This document shows, piece by piece, positions 27,661 through 39,900 of a DNA stretch of 64,000 bases. Both the position numbers and the translations under genes were made by a program. Position 1 is the stretch's first letter, and every line of letters starts with the position of its first letter. The stretch is from Paragorgia papillata (taxonomy: Eukaryota; Cnidaria; Anthozoa; Scleralcyonacea; Coralliidae): assembly GCA_035771165.1 (NCBI GenBank), contig JAWNZC010000088.1:2006501-2070500 (forward strand). Reading direction: 5' to 3'. Under the pieces are notes generated by a model. It saw only the letters and a list, made by a program, of their open reading frames with translations, was not told where the DNA came from and made no database searches.

Positions 27661-28962
27661 CAGACAGGGTTACACTTACACTAGATAATCAGGGTATGGT
27701 TTGGGAAATTGACCAATGGACGATTAATTTTAGTGCTATATAGATATCACAATTTTTTTTGTCTGGAACTGAGGAAAGCCACGTATGTAATTGCTGATAA
27801 TGCAAATATAGATTTGGTAATTACTTATTCCAAACTTACCCTGTTTACTGTATAACAAGAATTAAAATATATATATATACCATTTAAACAAATTTTCCTG
27901 CATATCATGCAAGTTTTCAATTTTGAATAGCACAAAACCGTGTGTGCTTGCTTTATACTTTTTAGTAAGTATTTTGATATTCGGCACCTTTCGGATCTGC
28001 GCAGGCTTAAATGACAAAACAAACATAACTCACTTGTAACGCGAAAGTATTGAAACATATTATGGCAACCAACCAACTCTGAGTTATTAACACTGTAAGC
28101 TCTGAAAAAAAGGTAGTAAAACCCGAAGTTTCAAATTCACTCTTGTGCGCCAATTTTGTAGAAAATGCACCGTGAAGAACGCGTTATAAATTAACAGGGA
28201 AGCCCTGAAATAGATGTTCACCATATTTATATTTTCAAAATCACCAATTATCTGACTTTATTGACTGAAAATTTCATAGGCATAGCACTAAAATTCTGCC
28301 CGAACTAAACCTATGTAATGTAACCTTCAACCGCGTTCTATATATATATATATATTTTATAAAATACGGTACGAACTCATGTTCTATTTTTCATTAATCA
28401 GTCTAAATTGGGTCTGACAAGGTTATCCCTTGTTATCACTTTTTTGGAGTCAATGCGTTGTATTATTCCAGCTTCAAGCACATGTTTGCCTAACAGGTAC
28501 ACAAGGTTTTCCTTTGTAGACTGTTGCTTTGGCATGGCGGCTTTCAGGGCATTCAAACTTTTCTTATTTTCGATTGTGACACATCTGACATCTTTCTGGT
28601 TTTGAGGTAAAAAAGGCCTCCGATGATGGCCATAGATTGTGGAATCTGAAAGTAAACATGAGAAAAAGATACTAAAATGATGTCAATCAATAGTTTCTGA
28701 AGCATTCAATGCTCAGTAAGAATTCTCAAAATCACGTCCAAAGACACACGGTTAGTCAAAAAACAAATCGGTTCAAACGGCCCCAAGGGACCTCGCAGAG
28801 AGGGGGACACTGGCCACAGGGCGTTTGCCCGGCGAGCCCAACAGGCATTGCATTATGACGTCCGATATAGTGTTGGATGACTACAACTATCAGTCAGAAT
28901 GCTTTGCCGGGCTAGCCCAATTACCGGACTGATTTTACGTCACGAAAATCTTATTACGACTA
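27661..28962. other. Intergenic stretch, no supported gene
   Basis: AT-rich sequence with a short TA run near 28338 and small spurious open frames. A GC-richer patch at 28770-28860 (GGCCCCAAGGGACCTCGCAG) stands out, but I do not recognise it. Confidence 0.6.
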
Positions 28963-30557
28963 CAGTATGTTCCAAATTATTATGCAAATCCACTGTTTGC
29001 AAATATTTCGTAAAGTAGTTCATTTGAACAGATGAAACTTTCACGGATTGTTCATTATACTCTTATCAAAATAACGTGTTAAATTCAACAACATATTTCA
29101 ATAAATAATTTAGGTATGACGTTTTATGCAAAAAACTGCTTTTGTGAATGTGCCAAATTATTATGCAAATTACGTTGCCCTAGTCGCCTACAGCCAAAGA
29201 TGGGCAAGAAGAAAGATCTCACAGAAGATGAAAAGAGAAACATAGTCAGTCGTCTCGGTGAGGGTAGAAAATCCCTTGAAATTGCCCAGGAACTATCAAG
29301 AGATCATAGAACTGTAAAAAGATTTATAGCCAATATCAATCAGGCAAGGAAAAGGAGTGACAAAGGTGTAACGCGGAAAATATCAAGGCGACAAGTATCC
29401 ACCATTAAGCGAGAGGCTGCAAAACACCCTCTCTTAACTAGTAAACAAATATTTGAACAGGCTGGTATTAATGGATTCCCCAGAACATCTCGATGCCGAA
29501 TTCTTCAAACAGTTGCCAAAGCTGTTAAACCGATTATCCAACCACCTTTAACTGCCAAGCACAAGATTCAGCGAGTTGAGTGGGCGAGAAAGTATGTGAA
29601 GATAGATTTTCAGATCGTTCTTTTTACGGATGAGTGCAGAGCAACCCTCGATGGACCTGATGGCTGGTCCAGAGGTTGGCTTATCAAAGGTGCCATTAAA
29701 CCATCAAGAGTAAGACGACAGCAAGGTGGTGGTGGTGTCATGTTTTGGGCTGGATTAATTGGCAATGCGCTTGTGGGTCCGTTCAGGGTACCAGATGGGG
29801 TAAAAATGAACGCAGTATCATACACCAACTTCCTTAAAGAGAATGTCATTGCTTGGTATCGCAGCAAGCGCCTAGCATTCAGGAAGAAGATCATATTCAT
29901 GCAAGATAATGCACCGTCGCATGCTGCACGTTATACTATCGCGTACCTGGCAAAACTCGGCTTCAAAGATAGAAAATTGATGACATGGCCCCCCTCATCA
30001 CCAGATCTTAATCCAATTGAGAATTTTTGGAGTATTTTGAAACGGAAGCTTTACACCGGTAGTCAACAATATGCATCCAAAGATGAGCTATGGCATGGCA
30101 TTCTTCAATCTGCAATGGGCATTGGAGCGGAAGAAATTCAAAACCTCACAATGTCTGTTGATGATCGACTCGTAAAGGTCTTATCAAATAATGGATGTTA
30201 CGTTAATAAATAGCCACAGAAATCACTTACATACGTCCTGTATTGCAATTTTCTTGATTGAATCTTGTAAAAACACCTGATTACGGATTTGGTTGTGTTG
30301 ATAATTGTTCTTCCTATTTTTTTTTATGTCATTAGAATGCCTTTTTTGTGTTTTGCATAATAACTTGGAACATTGCCAAAGCTTTTTTTTTGCATAAAAC
30401 GTCAACCTAAATTATTTATTGAAATATGTTGTTGACTTTAACACGTAATGTTGATAAGAGTATAATGAACAATCTGTGAACGTTCCATCTGTTCAAATGT
30501 AATATTTTACGAAATATTTGGAAAAAGTTGATTTGCATAATAATTTGGAACATACTG
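28963..30557 (+). mobile_element. Tc1/mariner transposon, DD37E type, with IR/DR ends
   Basis: The element is flanked by TA on both sides (28961-28962 and 30558-30559) and begins CAGTATGTTCCAAATTATTA. Inverted repeats of about 208 bp (to about 29170 and from about 30350) show several mismatches. Each arm has an outer and an inner copy of GTTCCAAATTATTATGCAAA (left arm 28968-28989 and 29150-29170), the IR/DR layout of Sleeping Beauty-like elements, where the transposase binds both direct repeats. One intact transposase gene lies between the arms. Confidence 0.93.
29200..30213 (+). CDS. Tc1/mariner transposase (DD37E)
   Basis: Cuts and pastes the surrounding element at TA sites. The open frame begins at 29116, but its first 28 codons lie in the inverted repeat, so the start is more likely MGKKKDL at 29200, giving 337 residues, the usual length. 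The N-terminal half has paired helix-turn-helix motifs (LTEDEKRNIVSRLGEG, then SLEIAQELSRDHRTVKRFI) and a basic linker. The catalytic domain has the first Asp in LFTDECRA, the second in MQDNAPSH and the Glu in [10 protein letters not shown]. Thirty-seven residues separate the second Asp from the Glu, which places it in the DD37E group rather than DD34E or DD34D. No stop or frameshift is visible, so it may be functional. Confidence 0.93.
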   Translation: MGKKKDLTEDEKRNIVSRLGEGRKSLEIAQELSRDHRTVKRFIANINQARKRSDKGVTRKISRRQVSTIKREAAKHPLLTSKQIFEQAGINGFPRTSRCRILQTVAKAVKPIIQPPLTAKHKIQRVEWARKYVKIDFQIVLFTDECRATLDGPDGWSRGWLIKGAIKPSRVRRQQGGGGVMFWAGLIGNALVGPFRVPDGVKMNAVSYTNFLKENVIAWYRSKRLAFRKKIIFMQDNAPSHAARYTIAYLAKLGFKDRKLMTWPPSSPDLNPIENFWSILKRKLYTGSQQYASKDELWHGILQSAMGIGAEEIQNLTMSVDDRLVKVLSNNGCYVNK

Positions 30558-31174
30558 TATTTGGGAAATGCAAAATCACATAACGAAGCAAAATTGGGTT
30601 TGCTTTTCTGTAGGTATAGCATACCTTTTCTGTAGGTATGAACAACCCATCAGAGGATACTGACAAATGATTCTTGTAGTTGTAGGGTTGTATAGTCACC
30701 CAAGCACCATCAAACGTCATCATGCAAGTGTCTACTGGCCGTCTTACTTATAAAATATCAGAGTTTAAAACGTACTGTACTTAAGCAAGACATTCAACTT
30801 TAAGTACTGAATTTAAACAACAAAAAATGTTTAACTTACAATATTATTGTTCAACATGGCGAGCTGGTTGTCATCTATGCGATGTTGTCTTTCTACTTCA
30901 TAATTACATAGCTGGTCTTCTCCTGCGTCAGCTGGTAAGTCTTTATTGCTCTACGAATTTTGTAAATTTTATCAGTTTGTAACATATTATTTGACATTTT
31001 AACTTTTTACTTGGTTTACACTGTAAAAACATTTCATTTAACCTGTGTACTGATATGTTGTAATGCATAATAAATAGAGTATTAATAGACACTGTAATAA
31101 AATGTATCTGTTCCATGTTCCATATATGTAAGTATGTGTGTATGTGTGTGTGTGTATGTGTATAATTATATATT
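30558..31174. other. Intergenic stretch, no supported gene
   Basis: AT-rich sequence between the Tc1 element and a hairpin MITE. A GT-rich run (TATGTGTGTGTGTGTATGTG) lies near 31135-31162. I see no gene. Confidence 0.6.
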
Positions 31175-31482
31175 TAAGAAATAGAAAATGGCCACCCGTG
31201 TTTATATAGCCTGATGCAAACATGAGAGTGAATTGGGAGAATTAGAAAGTTTATGTGAACCCGAGCCATAGGTGAGGGTTTTACATATGTAAAATACTTT
31301 CAAATTCTCCCAAACTCACTCGAGCGTTTGCATCAGGTTATATAAACACAGGGCGTCTATTTTCTATCTCTTTTATGAAATAAGGCTAAGAAATTTGCCG
31401 TGATGTCACAACCGTGTTTGCATAGCCTGATATAAACACGGTAATTGACCAATCACAGTCTGTGTAAGACAACTTATTTTAT
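31175..31482. mobile_element. Hairpin MITE, family with AAGAAATAGAAAA ends (copy 1)
   Basis: A non-coding palindromic repeat. AAATAGAAAATGGCCACCCG and TGTTTATATAGCCTGATGCAAAC pair with GTTTGCATCAGGTTATATAAACA and TCTATTTTCTATCTC. A third related segment with AACCGTGTTTGCATAGCC and GACCAATCACAG follows. The same layout occurs at 61806-62140, where the hairpin interior has diverged. Confidence 0.75.
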
Positions 31483-31820
31483 AAATATATATAGTATATC
31501 AATAAAGTGTACAATTATTAGAATGTCAACAGTTTCACTTGATAATGAAATGAACTATGTTGTGTTTCTTAAATTAATAAATTATTCATTTGGTGTAGGT
31601 TTTAAATTAAAAGAAATTGGGAACAAAAGTATTAGTGGTAAAGTAAATTTCGTCAATTGAATTTCGAAAATGCTGGAACTAATATTAGATGTACCTGTAC
31701 TTCTATTAAATTTATAGACCCATCACTTTCAATTTTTTATGACTTTTATTTAAAATAAGAAGAAAAGCACTTGTGTCAACTAGGCTAAATAACATAACAC
31801 TGTCGAGCTTTGCAAATAAA
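31483..31820. other. Intergenic stretch, no supported gene
   Basis: AT-rich unique-looking DNA up to the start of the retrozyme array. I see nothing recognisable in it. Confidence 0.55.
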
Positions 31821-31949
31821 GGAAGTTTGAGCACTCTGGGCCCATGCGCACTTCACGCTATCTGAATGTATTTCACCGATGCTGTCCCACATGCGGCTGT
31901 CACCGACAAATCGCATGTGTATAAGTAATTGATGAAATTCATTCAGATT

Positions 31950-32007
31950 GTTCCAAGCTACACTGATGAGCTGTTGTACAGCGAAACACCGTGTCTGTAG
32001 ATTGAAC
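31950..32007 (+). ncRNA. Type I hammerhead ribozyme, retrozyme unit 1
   Basis: Stem I: GUUC and CUACA on the 5' side pair with UGUAG and GAAC on the 3' side, around an internal loop. Core CUGAUGA. Stem II GCUG-UUGUA-CAGC. Core GAA. Stem III ACA-CCG-UGU. The cleavage C is at 31995, predicted to cut between 31995 and 31996. All conserved core bases are present. A 3 bp stem III is typical of animal retrozyme hammerheads. Confidence 0.92.
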
Positions 32008-32226
32008 TATGTACGCTCCTTCACTTCGGTGTTGTTGAGCACTCTGTGAAGTTGCCGTGGGTACCTATTAGCGATAATGCAACGCTCACTACCCTTGTGG
32101 AAGTTTGAGCACTCTGGGCCCATGCGCACTTCACGCTATCTGAACGTATTTCACCGATGCTGTCCACATGCGGCTGTCACCGACAAATCGCATGTGTATA
32201 AGTAATTGATGAAATTCATTCAGATT

Positions 32227-32284
32227 GTTCCAAGCTACACTGATGAGCTGTTGTACAGCGAAACACCGTGTCTGTAGATTGAAC
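32227..32284 (+). ncRNA. Type I hammerhead ribozyme, retrozyme unit 2
   Basis: Identical core and stems to unit 1; predicted cleavage after C 32272. Confidence 0.92.
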
Positions 32285-32503
32285 TATGTACGCTCCTTCA
32301 CTTCGGTGTTGTTGAGCACTCTGTGAAGTTGCCGTGGGTACATATTAGCGATAATGCAACGCTCACTACCCTTGTGGAAGTTTGAGCACTCTGGGCCCAT
32401 GCGCACTTCACGCTATCTGAATGTACTTCACCGATGCTGTCCCACATGCGGTTGTCACTGACGATCGCATGTGTATAAGTAATTGATGAAATTCATTCAG
32501 ATT

Positions 32504-32561
32504 GTTCCAAGCTACACTGATGAGCTGTTGTACAGCGAAACACCGTGTCTGTAGATTGAAC
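32504..32561 (+). ncRNA. Type I hammerhead ribozyme, retrozyme unit 3
   Basis: Identical core and stems to unit 1; predicted cleavage after C 32549. Confidence 0.92.
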
Positions 32562-32780
32562 TATGTACGCTCCTTCACTTCGGTGTTGTTGAGCACTCTG
32601 TGAAGTTGCCGTGGGTACCTATTAGCGATAATGCAACGCTCACTACCCTTGTGGAAGTTTGAGCACTCTGGGCCCATGCGCACTTCACGCTATCTGAATG
32701 TACTTCACCGATGCTGTCCCACATGCGGTTGTCACTGACGATCGCATGTGTATAAGTAATTGATGAAATTCATTCAGATT

Positions 32781-32838
32781 GTTCCAAGCTACACTGATGA
32801 GCTGTTGTACAGCGAAACACCGTGTCTGTAGATTGAAC
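32781..32838 (+). ncRNA. Type I hammerhead ribozyme, retrozyme unit 4
   Basis: Identical core and stems to unit 1; predicted cleavage after C 32826. Confidence 0.92.
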
Positions 32839-33057
32839 TATGTACGCTCCTTCACTTCGGTGTTGTTGAGCACTCTGTGAAGTTGCCGTGGGTACCTATT
32901 AGCGATAATGCAACGCTCACTACCCTTGTGGAAGTTTGAGCACTCTGGGCCCATGCGCACTTCACGCTATCTGAATGTACTTCACCGATGCTGTCCCACA
33001 TGCGGTTGTCACTGACGATCGCATGTGTATAAGTAATTGATGAAATTCATTCAGATT

Positions 33058-33228
<171 letters not shown>

Positions 33229-33443
33229 CCAATAGTAATACATGTAATGGTACAATATAAAAGAATGTATATTTATATACTTTTTCTGTGAACTGTACAG
33301 AGTATTATTTACTGCATCATAATATAAACTCAAATGAACATTGACGTGCTCATACTTTCAACATGAACCTCAACGCAATTTTATCAGTGAACTAAATGTC
33401 TATACTGTAGTTTCAGAAAACTCGAAAGTTAAAGACCATTAGA

Positions 33444-33692
33444 TTACCCTCTTCCATATCCAACATATTGGCAGGTGATTGCAGTGTTCATTGCTTTCAA
33501 GAACATATCATAGTTGTTATGAGAGAGAGGTAACTTGATTGTTGAAAAACAGGACTCTGGGTCAGGAAAATGACCCGAATTTTATTGGACCATTTAATTT
33601 GGGCTGTCCAAATATAAACTGCAAAAACTCCTTCACAGTTGGCTGACTTCTTTGTATAAGGCTTGGGCTTTGTTGGTTATTTTCTTTTTGTC
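33444..33692 (-). pseudogene. Last exon of HECT gene B (C-lobe)
   Basis: The acceptor CTGTTTAG precedes 33692. The exon opens in phase 1, which fits the exon ending at 56589 once the extra base there is discounted. Reading runs through TVKEFLQFIFG, shifts frame near 33575, and continues with PDPESCFSTIKLPL and NTAITCQYVGYGRG to a TAA at 33446-33444. The Cys in ESCF aligns with the ubiquitin-accepting HECT cysteine. Confidence 0.82.
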
Positions 33693-34106
33693 CTAAACAG
33701 TATTTATAAAAAATTACAAGTACATACACGTTAGATGATACACAACGTTGAAACACATTGTGCTTTCAATTTTTAAACAAAAAGTACTAAGCTTTTTCTG
33801 GGCACTGATGACTACACATGCAATAACAGTGGCATAGAGGCTTTGCACGGGTCGCGTGACAAACCTAAAGTTTTTTAAAACCTTCATTTGCTTTTTGAAC
33901 ATCACAGTATCTTGAACATAGCAAAATATGCAATTCTGTTAATTTTTTTATTTCAATATTTGAATAAATTATGACGAATGTAAATAATTAATTTGCATAG
34001 CTTGTCATTCTGTTTGATTTTGATATTAAATTATGATGAAAGTGAAAAATGATTCTTTCTTTTATTATTTTTTAGTTTGGTTACAAAAAAGGCTAATACA
34101 ATAAAG

Positions 34107-34141
34107 CACGGTTAATAGAACCCTGAGATGGTTAGGCTAGC
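34107..34141 (+). repeat. P element left terminal inverted repeat
   Basis: Thirty-five bases, an exact reverse complement of 40653-40687. Confidence 0.97.
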
Positions 34142-34300
34142 GGCGAAACTTCAAAGGGGCGGCGAATGATGTTGGGGATCAAAGGAAAAAAATATCACCT
34201 GGGGTGAGATGAGTGGCCTTTGTAGGAAAACATTAGCAGAATATCAGGTTACAGCTATCAAAAGTGCTTTTGTCTGATCGTTCGAAGGTTTTTTACTGCA

Positions 34301-35520
34301 ATGGAGGGCAATATAGAAGCAGAAGATCCGCGTGAAGAATTTGAGGTCGGTGAAACAAGTTTTGACGACAATGAACGTAGTTTACGACGCGGAGATGAAG
34401 GCGAACACGAAGACGATTTTATGGAGTATTCCGAGTGGTCATACGAATATGATGATCTATTTAACTTTGAGGTATCTGTGGCTATTACCGAGGCTGAAAC
34501 GGATGAGATGACTTCAGAATTTTCTGATGCACTGAAGGAAATTGATGGCGAGAAGTCCTTTCCGTGTAGTTTATGCGACAAAGTTTGTAAGTCGAAAGGT
34601 GGTCTGACAAGACATACAAATTCAAAACACTCTGAGGGGTCTTCAGGAAGTCATGCTAGTGATGCTAAGCTTTGTAAAGACGATATTGATACTTTGGTCA
34701 AAGCAATCAAAGACATGATTATAGAGGAGAAACTTTATGGCGCAGAAATAATTTCTGGATTGGACACAGTATCTTCTACTGAAGCTTTGTTCAGTGCTTT
34801 GCTGCCAATCTACCAAACATTCTGTAGGAAGAAGAATCAAGACAAGCTTTTGGAGTTATTTTATGGTTTAATCCCACGCTCCTGTGAACTACTGTCTTGT
34901 AAAGATTACAGAGTAGCCAACTTGATCATGATTCATCTCCCAGAACGTTTGATAAAGTTTTATTACAACAGTCAAACCTTGGCCGAAAGCATGCCAAAGG
35001 AACAGGCACAACTTGACCCAGCAGAGTATGGACCTATGTTGCAGGGTATGTAATTGCGAAACTCTACCAACTGAGTAGAACCAAGAAAGGAGAAAACAGC
35101 CAGGAGCTACAGAGATTGTTGCAGAGCATTAAGAGTTCAGAGCCCAACAACTACATTTCTGCTAGAACAAGAGGAGGCCTTGTTACACCTTGCAGAGATT
35201 TGGTAAAGATAGTAGAAATTGCAGAAATTTGTTTCAGGAAACATGTCGACCAAAGTGATACAGTTCTGAGAAATATCCCTCTTGAAACGATAGTAAACTT
35301 AACCCTAAGCTCACCCATTGTTAAATCCTTGTGGGATAATATTGTGTCAACAGAAGGTCAACTATCCAGTTCTACACAGAAACTGTGCTTGGAGAATATT
35401 ATTAAACTGTATATAAGAGTTCGTTCATTTTCTTATGCTAGAGATTTGATCACTAAATATAATATAAAAGCAAAGCAGCTAAAAAAGAAAGCCCTACGGA
35501 CAGATTTAAAAAGAAAGTGA
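34301..35520 (+). pseudogene. Second gene of the P element: C2H2 zinc-finger protein, frameshifted
   Basis: Reading starts at ATG 34301 and runs to 35052 in frame 2, then continues from about 35041 to 35520 in frame 1. An acidic N-terminus (about 85 residues, Asp/Glu-rich) precedes one classical zinc finger, FPCSLCDKVCKSKGGLTRH, near residues 86-108. A helical region rich in Leu and Cys follows. The frame-1 part begins AGYVIAKLYQL, a motif seen near the C-terminus of several transposon-linked proteins, and ends in a Lys-rich tail. The overlap at MLQ / AGYV looks like a small deletion. CAG|GGTATGTAA could imitate a donor, but coding continues directly. Lying inside the inverted repeats, it probably served the element (DNA binding or regulation). 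I do not recognise a named family. Confidence 0.7.
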
Positions 35521-36953
35521 TGCTATCATCTTTGTAATTGTAAATATTTCATTGTATATATCATATGTATTAAATTGCTTTCTATTGTCTTTGTAATTGT
35601 ATGTCTTCAAATAGAAATTCTCACACAATGACCATCCTTTGGATATAACATGACATGGAGAAATTAATCTTTAACCCATTCAGTGCCAGCACCATCCCCT
35701 TGATGAGTAAAATCGTCTGGCAAAATAAGGTGCATTGGGGCCAATACCACATAAAAGGTTAACAAAGGCAGATAGTCTGATTAAACCATTTAATGCCAGC
35801 ACTTTCCCCTTGATGAGTAAATTACAGGCGGTAGAACAGAGTTAAATAAAGTAGCATGGGCATTGGGGTGCAATGCTACTTAAAGGGGTTAAATTTCTCC
35901 AGCTCTGCCCAAGCGAGATTCATAAAAGCTCTAGGGTGTAAGCACAGTGAACAACCTTTAATTCCTTTCTAACATCAGACAATATTGACCATGTTGCACT
36001 TCATTCATATGTGGTAAATGTTGTATTCACAATTATTATATTTACAAAACAGTATTTACATTATCAGCCCCTGTCAATTGTAAGTCCTACATTATGTCTG
36101 AGACCAAATATTGATACTGAAGGTGTTAAGAATTCAAAAAGTGAACAAGTACTATTAATTGAATTTTTGTGGAAGATACAATGATTATTTATTATCCAAA
36201 TGAATAATTTGGTAAATAAATAATCGTGTTTTCAACAAACTAATTATATCACCATGCAAACAACTTATTAAGTACAATTAATTCTTGACAGTGTCAATAG
36301 TCATTAACTTTGACTAAGTGAATAGGTCCCAATATCTTATTAATGTTATACAGTCCCCTACTAGGTATAAATCCATAAACAACAATGCAATTAGTCATTT
36401 ACAAAGTATCACAACATTAGTTTTGCACATCTGAAGAAGCCAAATGTTATAACAATTAACATGCAAGGTTCTCCCTTGGTTAGTAAAACAATTAGCAAAT
36501 GTACTACCCTGTGACAAGTAACATCTTCTGGCCATAAGACAGAGTAAAATAATATAGTAGTACCGACTGCAGCTTAATGGTTTAAAGCGTCAGAGTGGTG
36601 AAAGCATTCCACACCATGTGGCGTGTGCTTTAAACTGTGCTCAAATGCATCTCATATAATTTTATCCAACTACTGTCAAATTATTTCTTGAACAAGAGAG
36701 AACCTTGCACATTAAAAGATATTGAAATGTGTGGGAATAAATTGTGATGTACAATACATAAATCCTCTAACACATTTTCAGGCATTCTCTTATGAACTAA
36801 TAGAAACTTCTGTAAATTATGCTTAAATGCACACAAAACAACAGAGTCAGTGATGAATAATCATTGACAGGATCAAACTTGTGTGACTGTCTAATGTGCA
36901 CCCAAACAATTAATTTGTGTATATAGTATAGTATAATCTGAAACTACATCTAT
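35521..36953. other. Spacer between the two convergent P-element genes
   Basis: AT-rich, no gene. It holds a small TTAA-flanked repeat (35671-35892). TATTAAATTGC and AAATAAT words could serve as poly(A) signals for either gene. Confidence 0.6.
35671..35892. mobile_element. Short TTAA-bounded MITE (piggyBac-like ends)
   Basis: Begins TTAACCCATTCAGTGCCAGC and ends TAAAGGGGTTAA, so TTAA flanks termini starting CCC and ending GGG, as in piggyBac-like elements. The interior repeats CAGCAC-TCCCCTTGATGAG twice. Related sequence lies near 37615-37770 and 57119-57232. Confidence 0.6.
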
Positions 36954-39900
36954 CTAATCATCAGATTGTTTAGTAACCTTTTTCCGCTTGTGCACTGGTT
37001 CGTCACTGACTTTAAACCATTTTTTCTTTTCATACCTACCCCCAACATTTCCTCGAACCACTGGTGCAATGTCTCTTTGAGCTGCAATTGTAAGGTCATT
37101 GTAGCCAAGCTGTTGAGCTGTTGGGTTGTCCGATCTTCCTCCTTTGCTGCGTTGATGACCGAAGTAATCCTCCAGTACATCTTGCATGAATCGCTCAGAC
37201 AAGACATACTGGAATCCTTGCTCCAAGAGAAATTTGATGGCTTCAACATGGGCAAAAGCCGAGATTTTAAGCCCCTCGTATGTCTGCGATGACAAAAACA
37301 TCTTGCCTCTGCTGTCTTCCGAGAATTCACCAGGACGCGTTGAGATACTCTCCTTCCAATCATCAAGGTACTTGATAAACTTCTCAAGCAACCAAGAAAA
37401 CCGCTCATCTTCAGGTGATGTATATGGCCTGATGAATGGATTTCTTTTCCTGATATGTTCAGTGGTTGACCGAACATTCGTACAGTCAAAGAAATCATTC
37501 ATCATGCCACAAAACTTTGCAGTTTCCATGACTTCTTCTTTCTCGTTTTCCTGAAGGGCTATCATCACAGACTTACTGAGAACCTACATAAATATAAATA
37601 GAACTACATTTAACCATTAGTGTGCAAGACTTTCCCCTTGTCTGGCATATGTTAGTCAGTCATATGTTAGTCAGTCATATGTTAGTCAGTCAGTCAAGTC
37701 ATCTGGCATTAGTTAGGATATACAAACTAAATAGGGTGTATTACAGCACCATGCAGCTTAACGAGTTACACCACTGCACTTTTGGCATGAATCAGGGCTC
37801 AAGATTTGAATTTTTTCCACTATCCATGTGCTGATCACTATTAATGTAATTGACTAATTGTATAACAATGATTTTCATAAATATGTATTTTAAACCAATT
37901 AAACCAGTATTATAAACTGACAAACAACAACAAAAAATACGCCGAATAAGAAACAAATTGCCAAAACAGAGCTATTTTGTCAAACATTTCACTACAATGT
38001 ACCGACTTCGTAATTTCGATTGGAAATTCAAAATTTTTATACTATCCCATCTAATATCCTATAATATACTAAGCCAATAATATCTAATATCTAATATCCA
38101 AAATTAAAATCTGGTATCCTGTGGATATCGGGATACTGCAAATCTTGAGCCCTGAAATGAAAGCTAATTTCCACAGGGTGTGTATAAAAGAAGTGTGCAA
38201 GTATTACCTGTGTTGCCAACTTCACCTTCATCTTGCTGTATGATGTTAGCACAATGTGGTCCAACGTCAATTTAGGGAGGGTGTGAAGCCCAAATTCCTG
38301 GTCACCGTAAAATAGATCAGCGATGTGGGAAAACAGGAGGTAATTGCCATTGTTCCACATATAGCGACTGCGAGACCCAGACCCCGAGTTGTAGAGGCAG
38401 TTTCGAGCTGTCTTCATAAGATGGGGGGAGTCGGCAAAGAAATAAATGAAGCGTGATATTGCAAAGACATTGGGTGTCTTCTAAACAACATCACACTCCA
38501 AATCTTTTGCCAGATTGACATGTAGGCGGAAGAACTTTCGGTTGGGCGAAGCACCATCATTCACAGCTGCACACACATACAACTGCAAAGATAGCTCTAA
38601 CACAGATACCGCTTGCCAAAACAGTGGCATCAGTTGGAACGATGTGAGGTCTCCAGTCAAGTAATATGAAATGACGTGCTTCAAGTCAGTACACATTCCT
38701 CTAACCAGAAATACCAGAGCATGAGTAGCCAACGTTTCTTCTTTCACACATGCAAAATTGACAATTGGATCCCCAAGATCAATGAAACCGATTAGATCCC
38801 CCGAGTATTTGTCAAAGACAAGATTAGATTGGATCTTCATTTCATCCATCACCAGAGCCACATATCTTTGCACTTCAGAGAAAGATTGGATTTTCTCTCT
38901 TAGGCATTCAATGTTCTCCATATTGATCCCAGCTTTCGGCTTAAAATAATTCTTGTAATCTCTCAAGACTCGCTCACTGGGAAGTACAAGGGCTCCGCTA
39001 TCTCTAAGTTCCCTGTACGCAGCTGGTGATTTGCCATGAATGGAAAGGGCAAATCTAATCACCTGTGGATGATATCTTCTGCCCATCTTCTTCGACTGGA
39101 GGAGAGCCATTTGCTGTTGGCAAAAAAATTTCATATGAGGTGTGGCCTCCAGATTTTGCCCACTCATTATTTTGAGTAAGTCTGTCTCGAGTTTATCACT
39201 AATTGCAACCCCATCCTTTTCGATCTTATCTTGCAGGCTTTTCAACCGTTCATGAAGCTGCTTATTTTCCAGTCTTGTAGCTTCCAACGTAACGCGAAGT
39301 TTTTCTTTTCCACATGCAGAAAGTGGTGCTTTACTTTTAGCTGGAGTAGCAGCAGATTTTGACTTCTTCCTCCTGGACTTTTTGATTGCATTCAGTGCAC
39401 CTGAACACAGCTTACAAGGTTTGTCACAGATTGTATTGTTTTCCTGAAGAAGTGAACAGGCTACTGACCTGAATGAAACCGATACTTCAAACAATGCTTC
39501 ATTATTAGTTACTAATTTTGGAAGAGAATGGCGAAGAATAGTTCCTGGTATCTGAGCATCATCTACAGGGTCCAACGCAATATCCTTAACCTCTGTAAGT
39601 TCAGGTAATCCTTCGCATATTTGTGCAGATTCGATTGATCGTAAGAGTTCTCCAATACTTTCAGGTCTTACAGATCGAGCTCGTTCTTGGTATATCGTGT
39701 GTTCATCGGGGATAGGCCAATTGTATACAAAAAGCGTAAACGTAAAACCAGAGTCTATAATTATAGTATACTTTGGAATAATGTGACAGCCGTCGTGTAG
39801 TTCTAGCCTGAGCTCGTATTCATTCGTTTCCTGTTCTACTTTCCAACTGCCGAGAACTTCGTCTTTTTGCATATGTTTCCAGAACTTTCCCAGGGAGAGT

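Noticed and set aside
28408..28605. 65-codon plus-strand frame near 28.5 kb
   Set aside because: No domain, no splice context, no homologous copy in the window; consistent with chance.
36950..37498. 182-codon minus-strand frame overlapping the transposase last exon
   Set aside because: Wrong frame: the 37583-36954 frame matches THAP9-like transposases and joins in phase with exon 2.
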